This document shows positions 7,475 to 16,924 of a stretch of 62,520 nucleotides of DNA, piece after piece; positions within the stretch are counted from its first letter, which is position 1, and each line of letters starts with the position of its first letter. Source of the DNA: an uncultured Acidimicrobiales bacterium (GTDB lineage Bacteria > Actinomycetota > Acidimicrobiia > Acidimicrobiales > SHLQ01); contig CALKGG010000006.1 of assembly GCA_938084885.1 (NCBI GenBank), forward strand, positions 1 to 62,520, written 5' to 3'. Position numbers and translations under genes: made by a program. Below the pieces are notes generated by a model. It was not told where the DNA came from. It ran no database searches and saw only the letters and a program-made list of their open reading frames with translations.

Positions 7475-8568
7475 TCACCTCTGCTACCAGGTACCAGCCC
7501 GACCGCGACGAGCTCGCCAGCTTGTTATCTGACCATCCGTCGTACCGCGTCGACCAGTTGTGGAAAGGGCTCTACGACGAAGGGCTACCAATCGAAGACA
7601 TCTCCACACTTCCCAAGGCCCTCCGCTCCGACCTCGCTGCGCTTCTCCCCCCAGCGCTCTTTGACCGGATGGTGTCGGTGAGCGAGGGCGGCGAGACCCA
7701 CAAGTGGTTGTGGGGGCTCGACGATGGCGATGCTGTTGAGACGGTACTCATGCACTACGCGGACCGTTCCACCGTGTGTGTCAGCAGCCAGGCAGGCTGT
7801 GCGATGGCGTGTGGATTTTGTGCAACTGGCCAAGAAGGATTCCGCCGCCACCTCACGACCGGAGAGATCGTCGAACAGGTCGTGCGGGCTCGCGCTGCTG
7901 CCCTTCCGCGGCGGCTGTCAAACGTGGTCTTTATGGGTATGGGCGAACCGCTCGCCAATTACGACGCCGTCTGGGGCGCAGTCCGGCGGATCCACGGCGA
8001 TCTCGGACTCTCCGCGCGGCACATCACGATGAGCACCGTTGGGTTGGTTCCGGGCATCAAGCGGATGGCCGAAGAGTCCCTCCCGGTGAGTTTGGCCGTG
8101 TCGTTGCACGCCGCGACCGATGCGCTACGCACCGAGCTCGTGCCGATCAACTCGCGCTACCCCATCGACATGCTCGCCGAGGCCTGCCAAGGTTATGTTG
8201 CTGCCACTGGCCGCCGGCTCAGCTTCGAGTGGGCACTCATTGCGGGCGTCAACGACACCAAAGAACAGGCGATTGCGCTCAGTGAGTTATGTCGGGAACT
8301 ACGGGCACACGTCAACCTGATCCCGCTCAACCCCACGCCTGGCTATCTGACGGTCGGCACGGACGCAGCCGGAGTCACCCAATTTCAGAAGTGGCTACTC
8401 GAACGAAACACCAACGCGACGATCCGTCGAAACCGTGGAACCGACATCGACGCTGCGTGTGGCCAACTCCGGGCGAGCCAGAACGCGAAATCGAGCGGGT
8501 CGGCCGGGTCAACGTCGGTCGCAGCACCAAGGCGTAAGGACCAGGGCGGAAGCGGTTTCGTCGACTAG
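7471..8568 (+). CDS. rlmN: 23S rRNA/tRNA adenine-C2 methyltransferase
   Basis: Radical-SAM enzyme methylating A2503 of 23S rRNA and A37 of some tRNAs. 365 aa. The CxxxCxxC cluster ligands are Cys110, Cys114 and Cys117 (CAMACGFC). The methyl-carrying partner Cys330 lies in the C-terminal GTDIDAACGQL. VFMGMGEPLANYDAV and SLAVSLHAA are further family motifs. The C-terminus has a short basic, Ser/Gly-rich tail beyond the normal end. ATG overlaps the upstream stop. Confidence 0.96.
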   Translation: MITSATRYQPDRDELASLLSDHPSYRVDQLWKGLYDEGLPIEDISTLPKALRSDLAALLPPALFDRMVSVSEGGETHKWLWGLDDGDAVETVLMHYADRSTVCVSSQAGCAMACGFCATGQEGFRRHLTTGEIVEQVVRARAAALPRRLSNVVFMGMGEPLANYDAVWGAVRRIHGDLGLSARHITMSTVGLVPGIKRMAEESLPVSLAVSLHAATDALRTELVPINSRYPIDMLAEACQGYVAATGRRLSFEWALIAGVNDTKEQAIALSELCRELRAHVNLIPLNPTPGYLTVGTDAAGVTQFQKWLLERNTNATIRRNRGTDIDAACGQLRASQNAKSSGSAGSTSVAAPRRKDQGGSGFVD

Positions 8569-8579
8569 CCTGATGGGTG

Positions 8580-9506
8580 ATGGCTGATCGTTACTCTTTC
8601 CAGAGCCCGTTTTCTCGCGGATCGGGCGGCGACCCGTGGTTTACCGTTGGTTCGATCGCGGTCAATACGACCACATTCATTACCGGGATGGGCCTCATTG
8701 GCATCCTGCTCACCGTCGTCGAGCAAGGGGGCGGGGCAATCACGAGCTGGCTCACGCTCAGCCGGAGTGCCATCACTGGTGGCCAGGTGTGGCGCTTTGT
8801 GACCTATCCAATCCCTCCCGACAGCCAGTTCCTTTGGGCATTGCTCGGGTTGTTGTTCTTTTACATGATCGGCGGCCAATTCGAAGCACTTCTTGGCCGC
8901 CGAGCGTTTACCAGCCTCGTGGCCACAATCATCGTTGTTCCGGCGATCCTCGGTGTGCTGACCGGTCTACTCACGGGAATCAGCATTGTTTCGCTCGGAT
9001 TGTCCTTGCCGTTTCTCGGCATTGCGTGTGGATTTGCCGCCGCGAATCCTCAAGCCCGCTCGTTCTTCAACATCCCGTTCTGGGCGTTGATCGCGTTCTT
9101 CTTTGTTGTGCAGCTGTTGACGTTCTTGACCGTTGGAAGCCTTCCCGCGATCGTCATGTTGGTGTCGACCGCGGCGATTGGACTCATCATGACCCGGTCG
9201 CTCGGCTTCTCGGGAGTCGAGTGGATCCCTATGGTTTCGCTTCCAAACGCGATGACTGGCCAGGGAGCGCCTTCGCCACCACGGGCATCAAAGACGTCGC
9301 GTTCTCGCCGGTCGCGCAAATCACGTAAGGCAAAGGGTGCCAGCCATTTGCAGTCCGTTCCCGCTCCGACAAGTCGGGCGTCTGAGGCCGAGATCGATGC
9401 GCTGCTCGACCAAGTGAGCGAGCATGGCATGGAGAGCCTCAGTAAAGATCAGAAACAAACGCTGGAACGTCACGCCCAAGAGATGCGCAAGCGCCGCGAA
9501 TCGTAA
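8580..9506 (+). CDS. Rhomboid-like integral membrane protein, probably not a protease
   Basis: 308 aa. About six hydrophobic segments (roughly residues 25-200) have a rhomboid-like layout: LTLSRSAITGGQVWRFVTYP resembles the region where rhomboids have WR..T, and GLLFFYMIGGQFEALLGRRAF resembles the following helix. The catalytic GxSG serine motif and the TM6 histidine are not visible, so it looks like a pseudo-rhomboid. A basic linker (residues about 235-260) leads to a soluble helical tail EIDALLDQVSEHGMESLS, which I recognise from other actinobacterial rhomboid-like proteins. GTG at 8577 precedes the chosen ATG. Confidence 0.7.
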   Translation: MADRYSFQSPFSRGSGGDPWFTVGSIAVNTTTFITGMGLIGILLTVVEQGGGAITSWLTLSRSAITGGQVWRFVTYPIPPDSQFLWALLGLLFFYMIGGQFEALLGRRAFTSLVATIIVVPAILGVLTGLLTGISIVSLGLSLPFLGIACGFAAANPQARSFFNIPFWALIAFFFVVQLLTFLTVGSLPAIVMLVSTAAIGLIMTRSLGFSGVEWIPMVSLPNAMTGQGAPSPPRASKTSRSRRSRKSRKAKGASHLQSVPAPTSRASEAEIDALLDQVSEHGMESLSKDQKQTLERHAQEMRKRRES

Positions 9507-9513
9507 GTTTCTC

Positions 9514-9537
9514 TTCGGCCTCGACTGCGGGGCCGAA
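9514..9537. terminator. Possible bidirectional terminator between convergent genes
   Basis: TTCGGCC (9514-9520) pairs with GGCCGAA (9531-9537) around a 10-nt loop, between the rhomboid-like stop and the next stop on the opposite strand. There is no strong T tract, so it is weak. Confidence 0.4.
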
Positions 9538-9542
9538 CGGGT

Positions 9543-10109
9543 CTAGCTATCGGCTGCGTCGTGAAAGAACGCTCCAGCAGCGCTGCTAATTGCCGCCTTG
9601 CGTTCGGTTATTGCCTTCCAGGCATCAGCGACTGCGGCTGGTTTGCCCTCGAGCGCAACGACCAATATGTCGTTGTTGAGGACCGTAACGATGACCGCTC
9701 CGCGGCTGGTCGAGGTCACCGAGTCAACGAAACTTCCAACGGCGTCGCGTTCAATGAGCTCCATCTCGGCGCGAATCGATACGGCCACGTGCACGAGCGC
9801 CCGCTTCATTGCCTCGCGGTCGGCCGCGGTGATAAGGCTCACGAGGGGAAGCACCTCGGCACCGCGAAACAGCATTGCACCGGCAAAGCCTGGACTCCAT
9901 GCAGCGAGGTCTTCGAGTTGATGATCGAGACGCGCAAGCGCGTCGGCGTCGACGTCTTCGGCGGTGAAGCCAGTGCCGGTCGCCCGTATTCGTTTCCGCC
10001 GATCTGATGCGGCCTGGGCTGCCCGTCGCGCCATGTCGGCGACTTCGGCCTCCCGCTCATCAGTGCCGTCATAGAGAGATGCCACGTCGCCGACTTTATC
10101 GGCCCACAC
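9543..10109 (-). CDS. Hypothetical protein, possibly Roadblock/LC7-like
   Basis: 188 aa, soluble. The N-terminal 50 residues are charged and helical (REAEVADMARRAAQAASDRRKR). The C-terminal part alternates strands and helices: GFAGAMLFRGAEVLPLVSL, then a helix, then RGAVIVTVLNNDILVVALEGKP. That pattern resembles a Roadblock/LC7 fold, but I do not recognise the family and the assignment is tentative. The GTG at 10109 is the only start after an in-frame stop. It is divergent from menG; their control regions share the TACCGTA stretch. Confidence 0.65.
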   Translation of the reverse strand: MWADKVGDVASLYDGTDEREAEVADMARRAAQAASDRRKRIRATGTGFTAEDVDADALARLDHQLEDLAAWSPGFAGAMLFRGAEVLPLVSLITAADREAMKRALVHVAVSIRAEMELIERDAVGSFVDSVTSTSRGAVIVTVLNNDILVVALEGKPAAVADAWKAITERKAAISSAAGAFFHDAADS

Positions 10110-10178
10110 GAGTATGCGTCGGTTTCGACGACCAGGGAGTTACGCGTCTTGGAGCCGCCCCTTCGCCCCGCATCCATC

Positions 10179-10184
10179 TACCGT
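10179..10184 (+). promoter_or_regulatory. -10 element for leaderless menG mRNA
   Basis: TACCGT ends 7 nt before the GTG at 10192. On the other strand the same site reads TACGGT, so it might also serve the divergent gene. Confidence 0.4.
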
Positions 10185-10191
10185 ATGACGT

Positions 10192-10935
10192 GTGAAGACC
10201 GCACCAGAGCCCTCTGATTCTCACCTATCCGAAGCAGCGTTACCGTCGCTCGATCAGCCGCTGCCGACCGGCGACGCAAAAGGTGACGCTGTTCAGGCAA
10301 TGTTCGACACGATCGCTCCTCGTTATGACCTTGTGAATCGAATCATGACGTTCCGCCTCGACGTGCGGTGGCGCCGGATTGCGATCGATTGCCTGCGCTT
10401 GCCTGCCGGCGCTGTGCTCGTCGATCTTGCGACGGGCACTGGCGACTTCTGCCGCGAACTCGCCGAGCACGGCTACGCCTCGGTTGGCGCCGATTTCAGC
10501 TTCGGCATGCTCGACGCGGCCCGCACCGCCGAACCACTCATTCAGGGCGATGCAATGGAACTTCCCTTCGCTGACGCGTCGGTCGATGGGGTGACCTGTG
10601 GGTTTGCGTTGCGAAACTTTGTTGACCTCGACCGTGTATTTCGCGAACTTGCCCGCATCACGAGGCCGGGCGGCCGAATTGCGCTGCTCGATGCCAGCGA
10701 GCCTGACAATCCGCTCGCAAAGGCCGGTCACGGCCTGTATTTCGGAAAGGTCGTACCGTTCATTGGAGGCTTGCTCTCCAATCGGGATGCGTATGGATAT
10801 CTCCCGCGGTCCCTCGCCTACTTGCCGCCACGTGACGACATGCTCGCGTCGTTACAGGCTGTCGGATTTGCCGATGCGTCACACCGTCAACTCACCCTCG
10901 GTGCCGCGCAACTCATGACCGCAACCCGGGCGTAA
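10192..10935 (+). CDS. menG: Demethylmenaquinone methyltransferase (UbiE/MenG)
   Basis: SAM-dependent C-methylation of demethylmenaquinone, the last step of menaquinone synthesis. 247 aa. MFDTIAPRYDLVNRIMTF near residue 37 is the UbiE/COQ5 signature; VDLATGTGDF is SAM motif I; GFALRNFVDLDRVFREL is the second family signature. The convergent neighbour menA, only 4 nt away, makes the preceding step, which fixes the substrate as menaquinone rather than ubiquinone. Confidence 0.95.
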   Translation: MKTAPEPSDSHLSEAALPSLDQPLPTGDAKGDAVQAMFDTIAPRYDLVNRIMTFRLDVRWRRIAIDCLRLPAGAVLVDLATGTGDFCRELAEHGYASVGADFSFGMLDAARTAEPLIQGDAMELPFADASVDGVTCGFALRNFVDLDRVFRELARITRPGGRIALLDASEPDNPLAKAGHGLYFGKVVPFIGGLLSNRDAYGYLPRSLAYLPPRDDMLASLQAVGFADASHRQLTLGAAQLMTATRA

Positions 10936-10939
10936 CCGC

Positions 10940-11839
10940 CTACAGCAGTAACCCCACGGTCATTAGGACCCCGGCAACGAGTTGGGTCTTGCCGGTGGCT
11001 TCGAGGACCGCAATGAGTTCACGTCCGTTGGCTCCTCCCATGACGGTGCTGATGGCGCGAGAGGCGGGGATCAGACCGCCGAGTCCAAGCAGTAGGCCGG
11101 GCCGTTGCGCCACACCTGCAGCGACAGCGATGAGGGCGAATGCTCCCAGCATCGAACCGGTGTAGAGGGCTCGGGTCGCCGAATCACCGATCTTGACTGC
11201 GAGCGTGTTCTTACCAACCGCGGCGTCGCCTTCGCTGTCACGCAAGTTGTTAATGACCAACAGCGCCGTCGCGAATACCCCAACGGGAATGGCGAGGGTC
11301 ACCGCGAGTCCTGAGATGGCTTTGGTCTGCACATAGGCCGAGCCCACCGTGGCCACGAGCCCAAAGAAGACAAACACGAAGACTTCACCAAGTCCCAGGT
11401 ACCCGTAGGGCTTGCTGCCACCGGTGTAGAACCATCCAGCGGCAATGGAGGCAATCCCGACGACGAGGAGCCATGGGTTGACCGCAATCGACAACGCCAG
11501 CCCAACAACTGCCGCCACGCCAAACGATATGAAAATGGCCTTCTTCACCGCCGACGCCGACGCGGCCCCGGACCCGACGAGGCGTAGCGGACCAACACGA
11601 TCGTCGTCGGTGCCTCGAATGCCGTCGCTGTAGTCGTTTGCGTAGTTGGTTGCGATTTGCAGCGCCAGTGCGACGGTCATTGCAGCAATGAACCGCCACA
11701 GCACGAACGTGTCAGAGGCCACCGCTGCGGTACCGACAACGACGGGCACGATGGCTGCGGGGAGCGTCTTTGGGCGAGCCCCAGCGAACCACAGCCCAAC
11801 ACCGGTCGGAAGGTCACTTGCGGGGCTCTGAGCGCTCAC
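10940..11839 (-). CDS. menA: 1,4-dihydroxy-2-naphthoate polyprenyltransferase
   Basis: Attaches the polyprenyl chain to DHNA in the membrane. 299 aa, UbiA superfamily with about eight or nine membrane helices. The first Asp-rich motif is NYANDYSDGIRGTD, the second NNLRDSEGD; both bind Mg-diphosphate. The frame is open to 11881, but the GTG at 11839 is 7 nt after a TACGTT -10 box and gives the natural N-terminus, so it is chosen. Transcribed toward menG. Confidence 0.95.
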   Translation of the reverse strand: MSAQSPASDLPTGVGLWFAGARPKTLPAAIVPVVVGTAAVASDTFVLWRFIAAMTVALALQIATNYANDYSDGIRGTDDDRVGPLRLVGSGAASASAVKKAIFISFGVAAVVGLALSIAVNPWLLVVGIASIAAGWFYTGGSKPYGYLGLGEVFVFVFFGLVATVGSAYVQTKAISGLAVTLAIPVGVFATALLVINNLRDSEGDAAVGKNTLAVKIGDSATRALYTGSMLGAFALIAVAAGVAQRPGLLLGLGGLIPASRAISTVMGGANGRELIAVLEATGKTQLVAGVLMTVGLLL

Positions 11840-11846
11840 GAGGGCA

Positions 11847-11852
11847 AACGTA
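11847..11852 (-). promoter_or_regulatory. -10 element for leaderless menA mRNA
   Basis: Minus-strand TACGTT ends 7 nt before the GTG at 11839. Confidence 0.45.
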
Positions 11853-11890
11853 CAGCCAATCGCTACGCACGGCCGACCCAAACGCCGGGG

Positions 11891-12487
11891 TTATTGCCAG
11901 GCGCCCCAGTGGACGATGTCGTCGCGGTGCGTTCTTGGCCGCATCGACGACCGACTCGGCCGGTCTAACCCGTCGGGGTGACCCACGGCAATCGTGCCGA
12001 CGGCTCGATACCCGTCGGGTACGCCAAAGCGTTCCCGAACCGCATGTTCATGTTCGAACTGGCCAAAAAAGCACGCGCCGAGTTCGAGGTCGTGCACGGC
12101 TAAGAGCACGTTCTCGACCGCTGCGCCTGCATCGACCCACCAGTAGGGCACCGTCCACGCCTCAGTGCCCGCCCCAAGCCCTGTCGAGGCCTTGTCGGCC
12201 TCGCCGTAGCGTTCGACGTATGCAGAGGGCTGCACGTACGCAATGAGCAACACCGGGGCGTTCAGCAGCCGCGGCCACGGGAAGGTCGCGCGTCGGGCAG
12301 CGGGCAACGTGGTGTCCCAGTAGGCGCGGGCGTCGTTGTTGGTTAAGACCAACACGTCGAGCGATCTCGTATTGCCCGCGCTCGGCCCCGAGATAAGCGC
12401 GTGCACGAGCGCGTTGATCAGCGGATCTGCAACCGGTTCGTCGGTAAAGGACCGGACCATGCGCCGTGCCGCTATTGACGCGAGCAC
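11891..12487 (-). CDS. Nitroreductase-family flavoprotein
   Basis: 198 aa, FMN-dependent nitroreductase fold. The N-terminal ARRMVRSFTDEPV is the standard first motif that contacts the flavin phosphate. PSAGNTRSLDVLVLT and the central helix VDAGAAVENVLLAVHDLELGA are also typical, and ERFGVPDGYRAVGTIAVGHPDG near the end closes the fold. The GTG at 12487 is chosen because the frame further upstream lies inside the preceding gene and loses family character. Substrate unknown; F420 or NAD(P)H may be the electron donor. Confidence 0.82.
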   Translation of the reverse strand: MLASIAARRMVRSFTDEPVADPLINALVHALISGPSAGNTRSLDVLVLTNNDARAYWDTTLPAARRATFPWPRLLNAPVLLIAYVQPSAYVERYGEADKASTGLGAGTEAWTVPYWWVDAGAAVENVLLAVHDLELGACFFGQFEHEHAVRERFGVPDGYRAVGTIAVGHPDGLDRPSRSSMRPRTHRDDIVHWGAWQ

Positions 12488-12530
12488 GGGTGAGGCGTCG
12501 GGTGACGGCGACTCGTCGCCGTCGGGTGCA

Positions 12531-13199
12531 CTACGCGAACTTGGCAAGTTCCTCTGACATTGCCCAGCCGAACCCGACAACGACATCGCCGTTGGCAACA
12601 TCGATGTCGTCAAAGAAGGCTGCGACCTCGGGATCGATGTTCTCGGGCGAGCTCGACTCGAAATCGAAGGCGCACGGGATCGATCCCTTGCCCTTCGCGC
12701 TGAACGAGCGATCGGCGTAGCGCAATGGGGAGATACCGAAGCGCTTTGCAAAGCGACGGCCCCAGGCCCGCTCTTCGCCAGAGGCTTTGTGCCCTGGACG
12801 AGGGACAACGTCGTGGAAGGTCTTCAGCATCTCGAAGCCGTCGGGGGTCTGCATGCGTAGGCCGACCACGACATCTTCGTCTGGGAAGGCCATAACGGCA
12901 CGATGCATTAGATCGGTGATCATGCCTTTCATGATCGTGTCACGGCGCGAGGAACGAGCGATTGCGCCCAGACCAATAATGATCGCCGGCGTTCCGCCAA
13001 TCCGCTCAAGCGTGTAATACGCAAATCCCTTCAAACGGCCGCCGTCTTGTGCTTCGCAGCACAAGACCCATTCTTCAGCTTGTTTCGAAAGGTCACCCAC
13101 TTCATACGGAAGGGGTGACTCGGCACACAGATCAGCCATCTCGGAAAGCTCCGAATCGCTGAGTGCATTGCAGTCTTTCGTTTCTACTTCTAGTGCCAT
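12531..13199 (-). CDS. Hypothetical protein with a GNAT-like core
   Basis: 222 aa. After an acidic N-terminus it has GFAYYTLERIGGTPAIIIG, a stretch like the beta sheet of an acetyltransferase, followed by helices and VVVGLRM. The later part FAKRFGISPLRYADRSF is basic, and the C-terminus is acidic. No acetyl-CoA loop is obvious. The ATG at 13199 follows GACGGGG, a fair ribosome site. I do not recognise a specific family; GNAT resemblance is only suggestive. It may be co-transcribed with the nitroreductase 43 bp downstream. Confidence 0.7.
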   Translation of the reverse strand: MALEVETKDCNALSDSELSEMADLCAESPLPYEVGDLSKQAEEWVLCCEAQDGGRLKGFAYYTLERIGGTPAIIIGLGAIARSSRRDTIMKGMITDLMHRAVMAFPDEDVVVGLRMQTPDGFEMLKTFHDVVPRPGHKASGEERAWGRRFAKRFGISPLRYADRSFSAKGKGSIPCAFDFESSSPENIDPEVAAFFDDIDVANGDVVVGFGWAMSEELAKFA

Positions 13200-13301
13200 G
13201 GTGTAGCGCCCCGTCGTTGAGAACCGACTAATAGTCCAGTCAACAACTGACAAAAACGCAAACCGAGATCAAAAGTCGTACGAACAGACCACGAGCGACG
13301 A

Positions 13302-16300
13302 TCAGACAACGACCGCATCGGGGCCCAGAAGCACACGAAGCTCGGCGACGAGACCGTTTCCGGTCTCGACTCGGTAGGTCTCGGGAAGCCGAATGATCTG
13401 TTTGCCGTCGAGATGAAGGAACACTTCTGACTGTCCCGGATGGTCCTCGAGCAACGATTTCAGCGAGTCCAACGTCGTTGGATCCTGCGCGTGGGTTGGG
13501 AGCCGTAGTCGAAGCGGTGTGCTTTCGGTCATCTGCGACGAGTCGAAGATCTCAAGCTCCTGGGCAATGAACTTTGGAATGTCATCTTTGCCATCGAGGC
13601 GACCTCGCACGACCACGATTGCGTCGTCGACCAGTTTGTGACCGTGCTCGTTCATCGTGCGAGGAAACACCATGACCTCGATCGAGCCTTCGAGATCTTC
13701 AAGCTCGAAGATCGCCATCAGGTCGCCTTTGCGCGTCCACTTCTTTTGGAGGTTGGTAATGACGCCACCAACACGCAAGAACGCGCCGTCGGCCTCCTCT
13801 TCGAGCGAACCGACCGTCCGGTCGCAGCGCCGAGCTAACGCCGCCTCGTATCCGAGTATTGGATGATCGGAAATGTAGAGCCCAAGCATTTCTTTTTCGT
13901 TCGCGAGCTTCGGCATCTTGTCGAACTCGACGTCGGGGATATCGGGACGATCATCGAACGTGGGCTCATCACCCAAGCTGCCAAAGAGCGTCGAGACACC
14001 AATGTCGTGATCTTTTCGGGACGCTACCGTGCGATCGATGATGAGCTCGTACACGTTGAGCAAACCCTTACGAGGATGACCGAGCGAGTCAAACGCTCCA
14101 CCCTTGATCAACGATTCGATCGTTCGCTTATTGAGCACCGTGTAGTCGACTCGCTCGACAAAGTTGAGGAAACTCTCGAATGGTCCGTTGGCGTCGCGCT
14201 CGGCAATGATCTGCTCGACGAGCGCCTCGCCCACGTTGCGCACCGCCGACATGCCAAAGATGACCTCGCCGAGGGTCTCCCCCGACAAGTCCGGTTCGGG
14301 ATGAAAGTCAATACGAGCACGGTTGATGTCGGGAACCACCACGTTGATTCCCATGACACGGCACTCATTGAGATAGATGGCTGCCTTCTCCAGACTGCCC
14401 TTGACCGAAGTCAGCAACGCCGCCAGGTACTCGACTGGATAGTGCGCTTTCAGGTATGCGATCTGGAACGCCACAAATCCGTAGCCGTAACTGTGGCTCT
14501 TGTTGAATGCGTAGTCGGCAAAGGGCTCGATAATCTTCCACCACTCTTCGCCGAGCGGGCGGCCATAGCCGGTGGTTTCACAACCATCGACGAACTTGGC
14601 CTTCTCCTTTTGCATGACCTCGCGAATCTTCTTGCCACACGCCTTCCGGAGCGAGTCGGCATCGGCGAGCGAGTACCCGGCAAACTTCTGGGCGACGCGC
14701 ATCATCGATTCCTGATAGATCATCAGGCCGTAGGTGTCGCCGAGGATCTCCGAAGCGTCGTCGTGAAGCAGCGTCACCTCTTGCCGACCGTTCTTGCGGT
14801 CGGCGTAGTCGTTGTGCATGTTTGCTTCCATCGGCCCGGGCCGATAGAGCGCAACGAGCGCTGCCACGTCTTCGAACGAGGTTGGACCAAGCGACTTCAT
14901 GAGCGACCGCATTGGGGTCGACTCCAGCTGGAACACGCCAATCGTGTCGCCGCGTTGGAGCAATTCGTAGGTCTGTTTGTCATCGAGATCGACATTGTCA
15001 ATATCGAGCTCGATTTTGTGGTTCTCCTCGATCATCCGCAGGGTGTCGTCGATGACATCGAGGTTGCGCAGCCCGAGGAAGTCCATTTTGAGCAGGCCGA
15101 GTTCCTCGACGTTGTTCATCTCGTATTGGGTAACGACGGGCGCGTCTTCTGGGTCTTGACCCGATTCGGGCTTTCGCTGGATTGGCAGATAGTTGGTCAG
15201 CGGGTCCTTGGTAATCACCACGGCCGCAGCGTGAATGCCATCGGAGCGCCGCAACCCTTCGAGGCCCTTTGCCACCTCGACGACTTCGGCAACGACCGTG
15301 TCGGTTGCCACCATCTCGCGAAGGTCGCCAGCTTGGGCATAACCACCCTCGTATTTGGGGTGCTTTTCGAAGCAATATTGCAACGGCGTATCGCGACCCA
15401 TAATGAGCGGCGGCATTGCCTTTGCCACCTTGTCGCCCACGGCATAGGGGTAACCGAGCACCCGGGCCGCGTCCCGCACTGCAGCACGGGCCTTGATCTG
15501 GCTGAACGTGACGATCTGGGCCACGTGATCGCGGCCGTACCGTTCGGCGCAGTACCGAATCATTTGGTCGCGGTAGCGAGAGTCGAAGTCCATATCGATA
15601 TCGGGCATCGAGATACGAGATGGATTCAAGAAGCGCTCGAACAGCAGATCGTATTTGATTGGATCCAAATCGGTGATCCATAGGCAGTACGCCACCGCAC
15701 AACCCGCCGCCGACCCACGACCGGGCCCGACCCGGATCTGGTTGTCGCGGGCGTACTTGATGAGGTCCCAGGTGATGATGAAGTACGACGAGAACCCCAT
15801 GTCCTTGATGACCTTGAGTTCGAACAACAATCGTTCGTTGGCTTCAGGCGGGATGTTGTCGCCCCAACGCTTCTTTGCCCCCTCCATCGTGAGGTGCAGC
15901 AAGTATTCGTCGTCGTTTGCGAATCCCGGTGGCAGCGGGAAACTCGGCAGCTGCGGCTCACCGAACTCGATCTCGACGTTGCACCGTTCGGCAATCCACA
16001 GGCTGTTATCGCATGCGACCTCGACCTCTCGCCACATGTCGCGCATTTCGGCCGCAGACTTCAAATAGTGCTGGTCGCCGTGGAACTTGAACCGGTCGGG
16101 GTCCGAACGCAGCGACCCGGTCTGGACGCACAGCAAGGCGTCGTGGGCAGCATGGTCGACCCGATGGGTGTAGTGGCTGTCATTTGTTGCAAGGATCGGT
16201 GCGTTGAGCTTCTTTGCGATCTCCAACAATTGTGGGTTGGTACGGATTTGTTCGGGGATGCCGTGGTCCTGAAGCTCGATGAACAGATTGTCACGGCCAA

Positions 16301-16838
16301 AGATGTCTTGGAGTTTGCCGGCCCGCTGCACGGCCTCGTCAAAGTTGCCAGCGAGCAGCGCTTGCAGCACCTGTCCGCCCAGGCAACCCGTCGTAGCGAT
16401 AAGGCCTTCGGAATGCTGATCGAGAAGCTCCCAGTCGACGCGAGGTTTGTAGTAGTACCCCTCCATGAAAGCCTTCGACGCCAGCTGGATCATGTTCTGG
16501 TAGCCAGTGTTGTTTTCGGCGAGCAGAATCAGGTGGTAGTAGATCTTCTTGCCACCGTCGGTGGACCCGCCCGAATCGTCCATTTTGCCACGGCGGCTCG
16601 GGCGTTCTGAACGGTGGGTGTGGGCCATGTAGGCCTCGGTCCCAAGGATTGGTTTGATGCCGGCCTTGTTGCAGGACTTGTAGAAGTCGAGAACGCCATA
16701 CATGTTGCCGTGGTCGGTAATGCCGAGTGCGGGCTGACCATCGGCGGCCGCAGCAGCCACGAGGTCGTCGAGACGCGACGCACCATCGAGCATCGAGAAT
16801 TCGGTGTGTACGTGAAGGTGGGTGAAGGACCCTGCCAT
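13302..16838 (-). CDS. dnaE: DNA polymerase III alpha subunit
   Basis: Replicative C-family polymerase, 1178 aa, full length. It has an N-terminal PHP domain (FTHLHVHTEFSMLDG at residues 5-19), palm catalytic aspartates in PDIDMDF near residue 412, the finger/thumb motif VGPGRGSAAG upstream, a helix-hairpin-helix region, and a C-terminal OB-fold (GGVITNLQKKWTRKGDLMAIFELED). The ATG follows a GAGGAG ribosome site 2-7 nt upstream of the start region. No intein or frameshift. It is the major replicative DnaE1 type by length and motifs; ImuC would be expected beside imuB-like genes, which are absent here. Confidence 0.97.
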   Translation of the reverse strand: MAGSFTHLHVHTEFSMLDGASRLDDLVAAAAADGQPALGITDHGNMYGVLDFYKSCNKAGIKPILGTEAYMAHTHRSERPSRRGKMDDSGGSTDGGKKIYYHLILLAENNTGYQNMIQLASKAFMEGYYYKPRVDWELLDQHSEGLIATTGCLGGQVLQALLAGNFDEAVQRAGKLQDIFGRDNLFIELQDHGIPEQIRTNPQLLEIAKKLNAPILATNDSHYTHRVDHAAHDALLCVQTGSLRSDPDRFKFHGDQHYLKSAAEMRDMWREVEVACDNSLWIAERCNVEIEFGEPQLPSFPLPPGFANDDEYLLHLTMEGAKKRWGDNIPPEANERLLFELKVIKDMGFSSYFIITWDLIKYARDNQIRVGPGRGSAAGCAVAYCLWITDLDPIKYDLLFERFLNPSRISMPDIDMDFDSRYRDQMIRYCAERYGRDHVAQIVTFSQIKARAAVRDAARVLGYPYAVGDKVAKAMPPLIMGRDTPLQYCFEKHPKYEGGYAQAGDLREMVATDTVVAEVVEVAKGLEGLRRSDGIHAAAVVITKDPLTNYLPIQRKPESGQDPEDAPVVTQYEMNNVEELGLLKMDFLGLRNLDVIDDTLRMIEENHKIELDIDNVDLDDKQTYELLQRGDTIGVFQLESTPMRSLMKSLGPTSFEDVAALVALYRPGPMEANMHNDYADRKNGRQEVTLLHDDASEILGDTYGLMIYQESMMRVAQKFAGYSLADADSLRKACGKKIREVMQKEKAKFVDGCETTGYGRPLGEEWWKIIEPFADYAFNKSHSYGYGFVAFQIAYLKAHYPVEYLAALLTSVKGSLEKAAIYLNECRVMGINVVVPDINRARIDFHPEPDLSGETLGEVIFGMSAVRNVGEALVEQIIAERDANGPFESFLNFVERVDYTVLNKRTIESLIKGGAFDSLGHPRKGLLNVYELIIDRTVASRKDHDIGVSTLFGSLGDEPTFDDRPDIPDVEFDKMPKLANEKEMLGLYISDHPILGYEAALARRCDRTVGSLEEEADGAFLRVGGVITNLQKKWTRKGDLMAIFELEDLEGSIEVMVFPRTMNEHGHKLVDDAIVVVRGRLDGKDDIPKFIAQELEIFDSSQMTESTPLRLRLPTHAQDPTTLDSLKSLLEDHPGQSEVFLHLDGKQIIRLPETYRVETGNGLVAELRVLLGPDAVVV

Positions 16839-16924
16839 TACTCCTCGATCAGTTTTTGCTTCTGCGGAGTTTCAAACTACACCCGCGAAACTCGGTCGTG
16901 AACTCGGCCGAAGCCGATCTCGAC

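Noticed and set aside
13863..15683. 606-codon open frame on the plus strand
   Set aside because: It is antisense to dnaE, whose motifs run the whole length. The frame is a GC-bias shadow with no recognisable domain.
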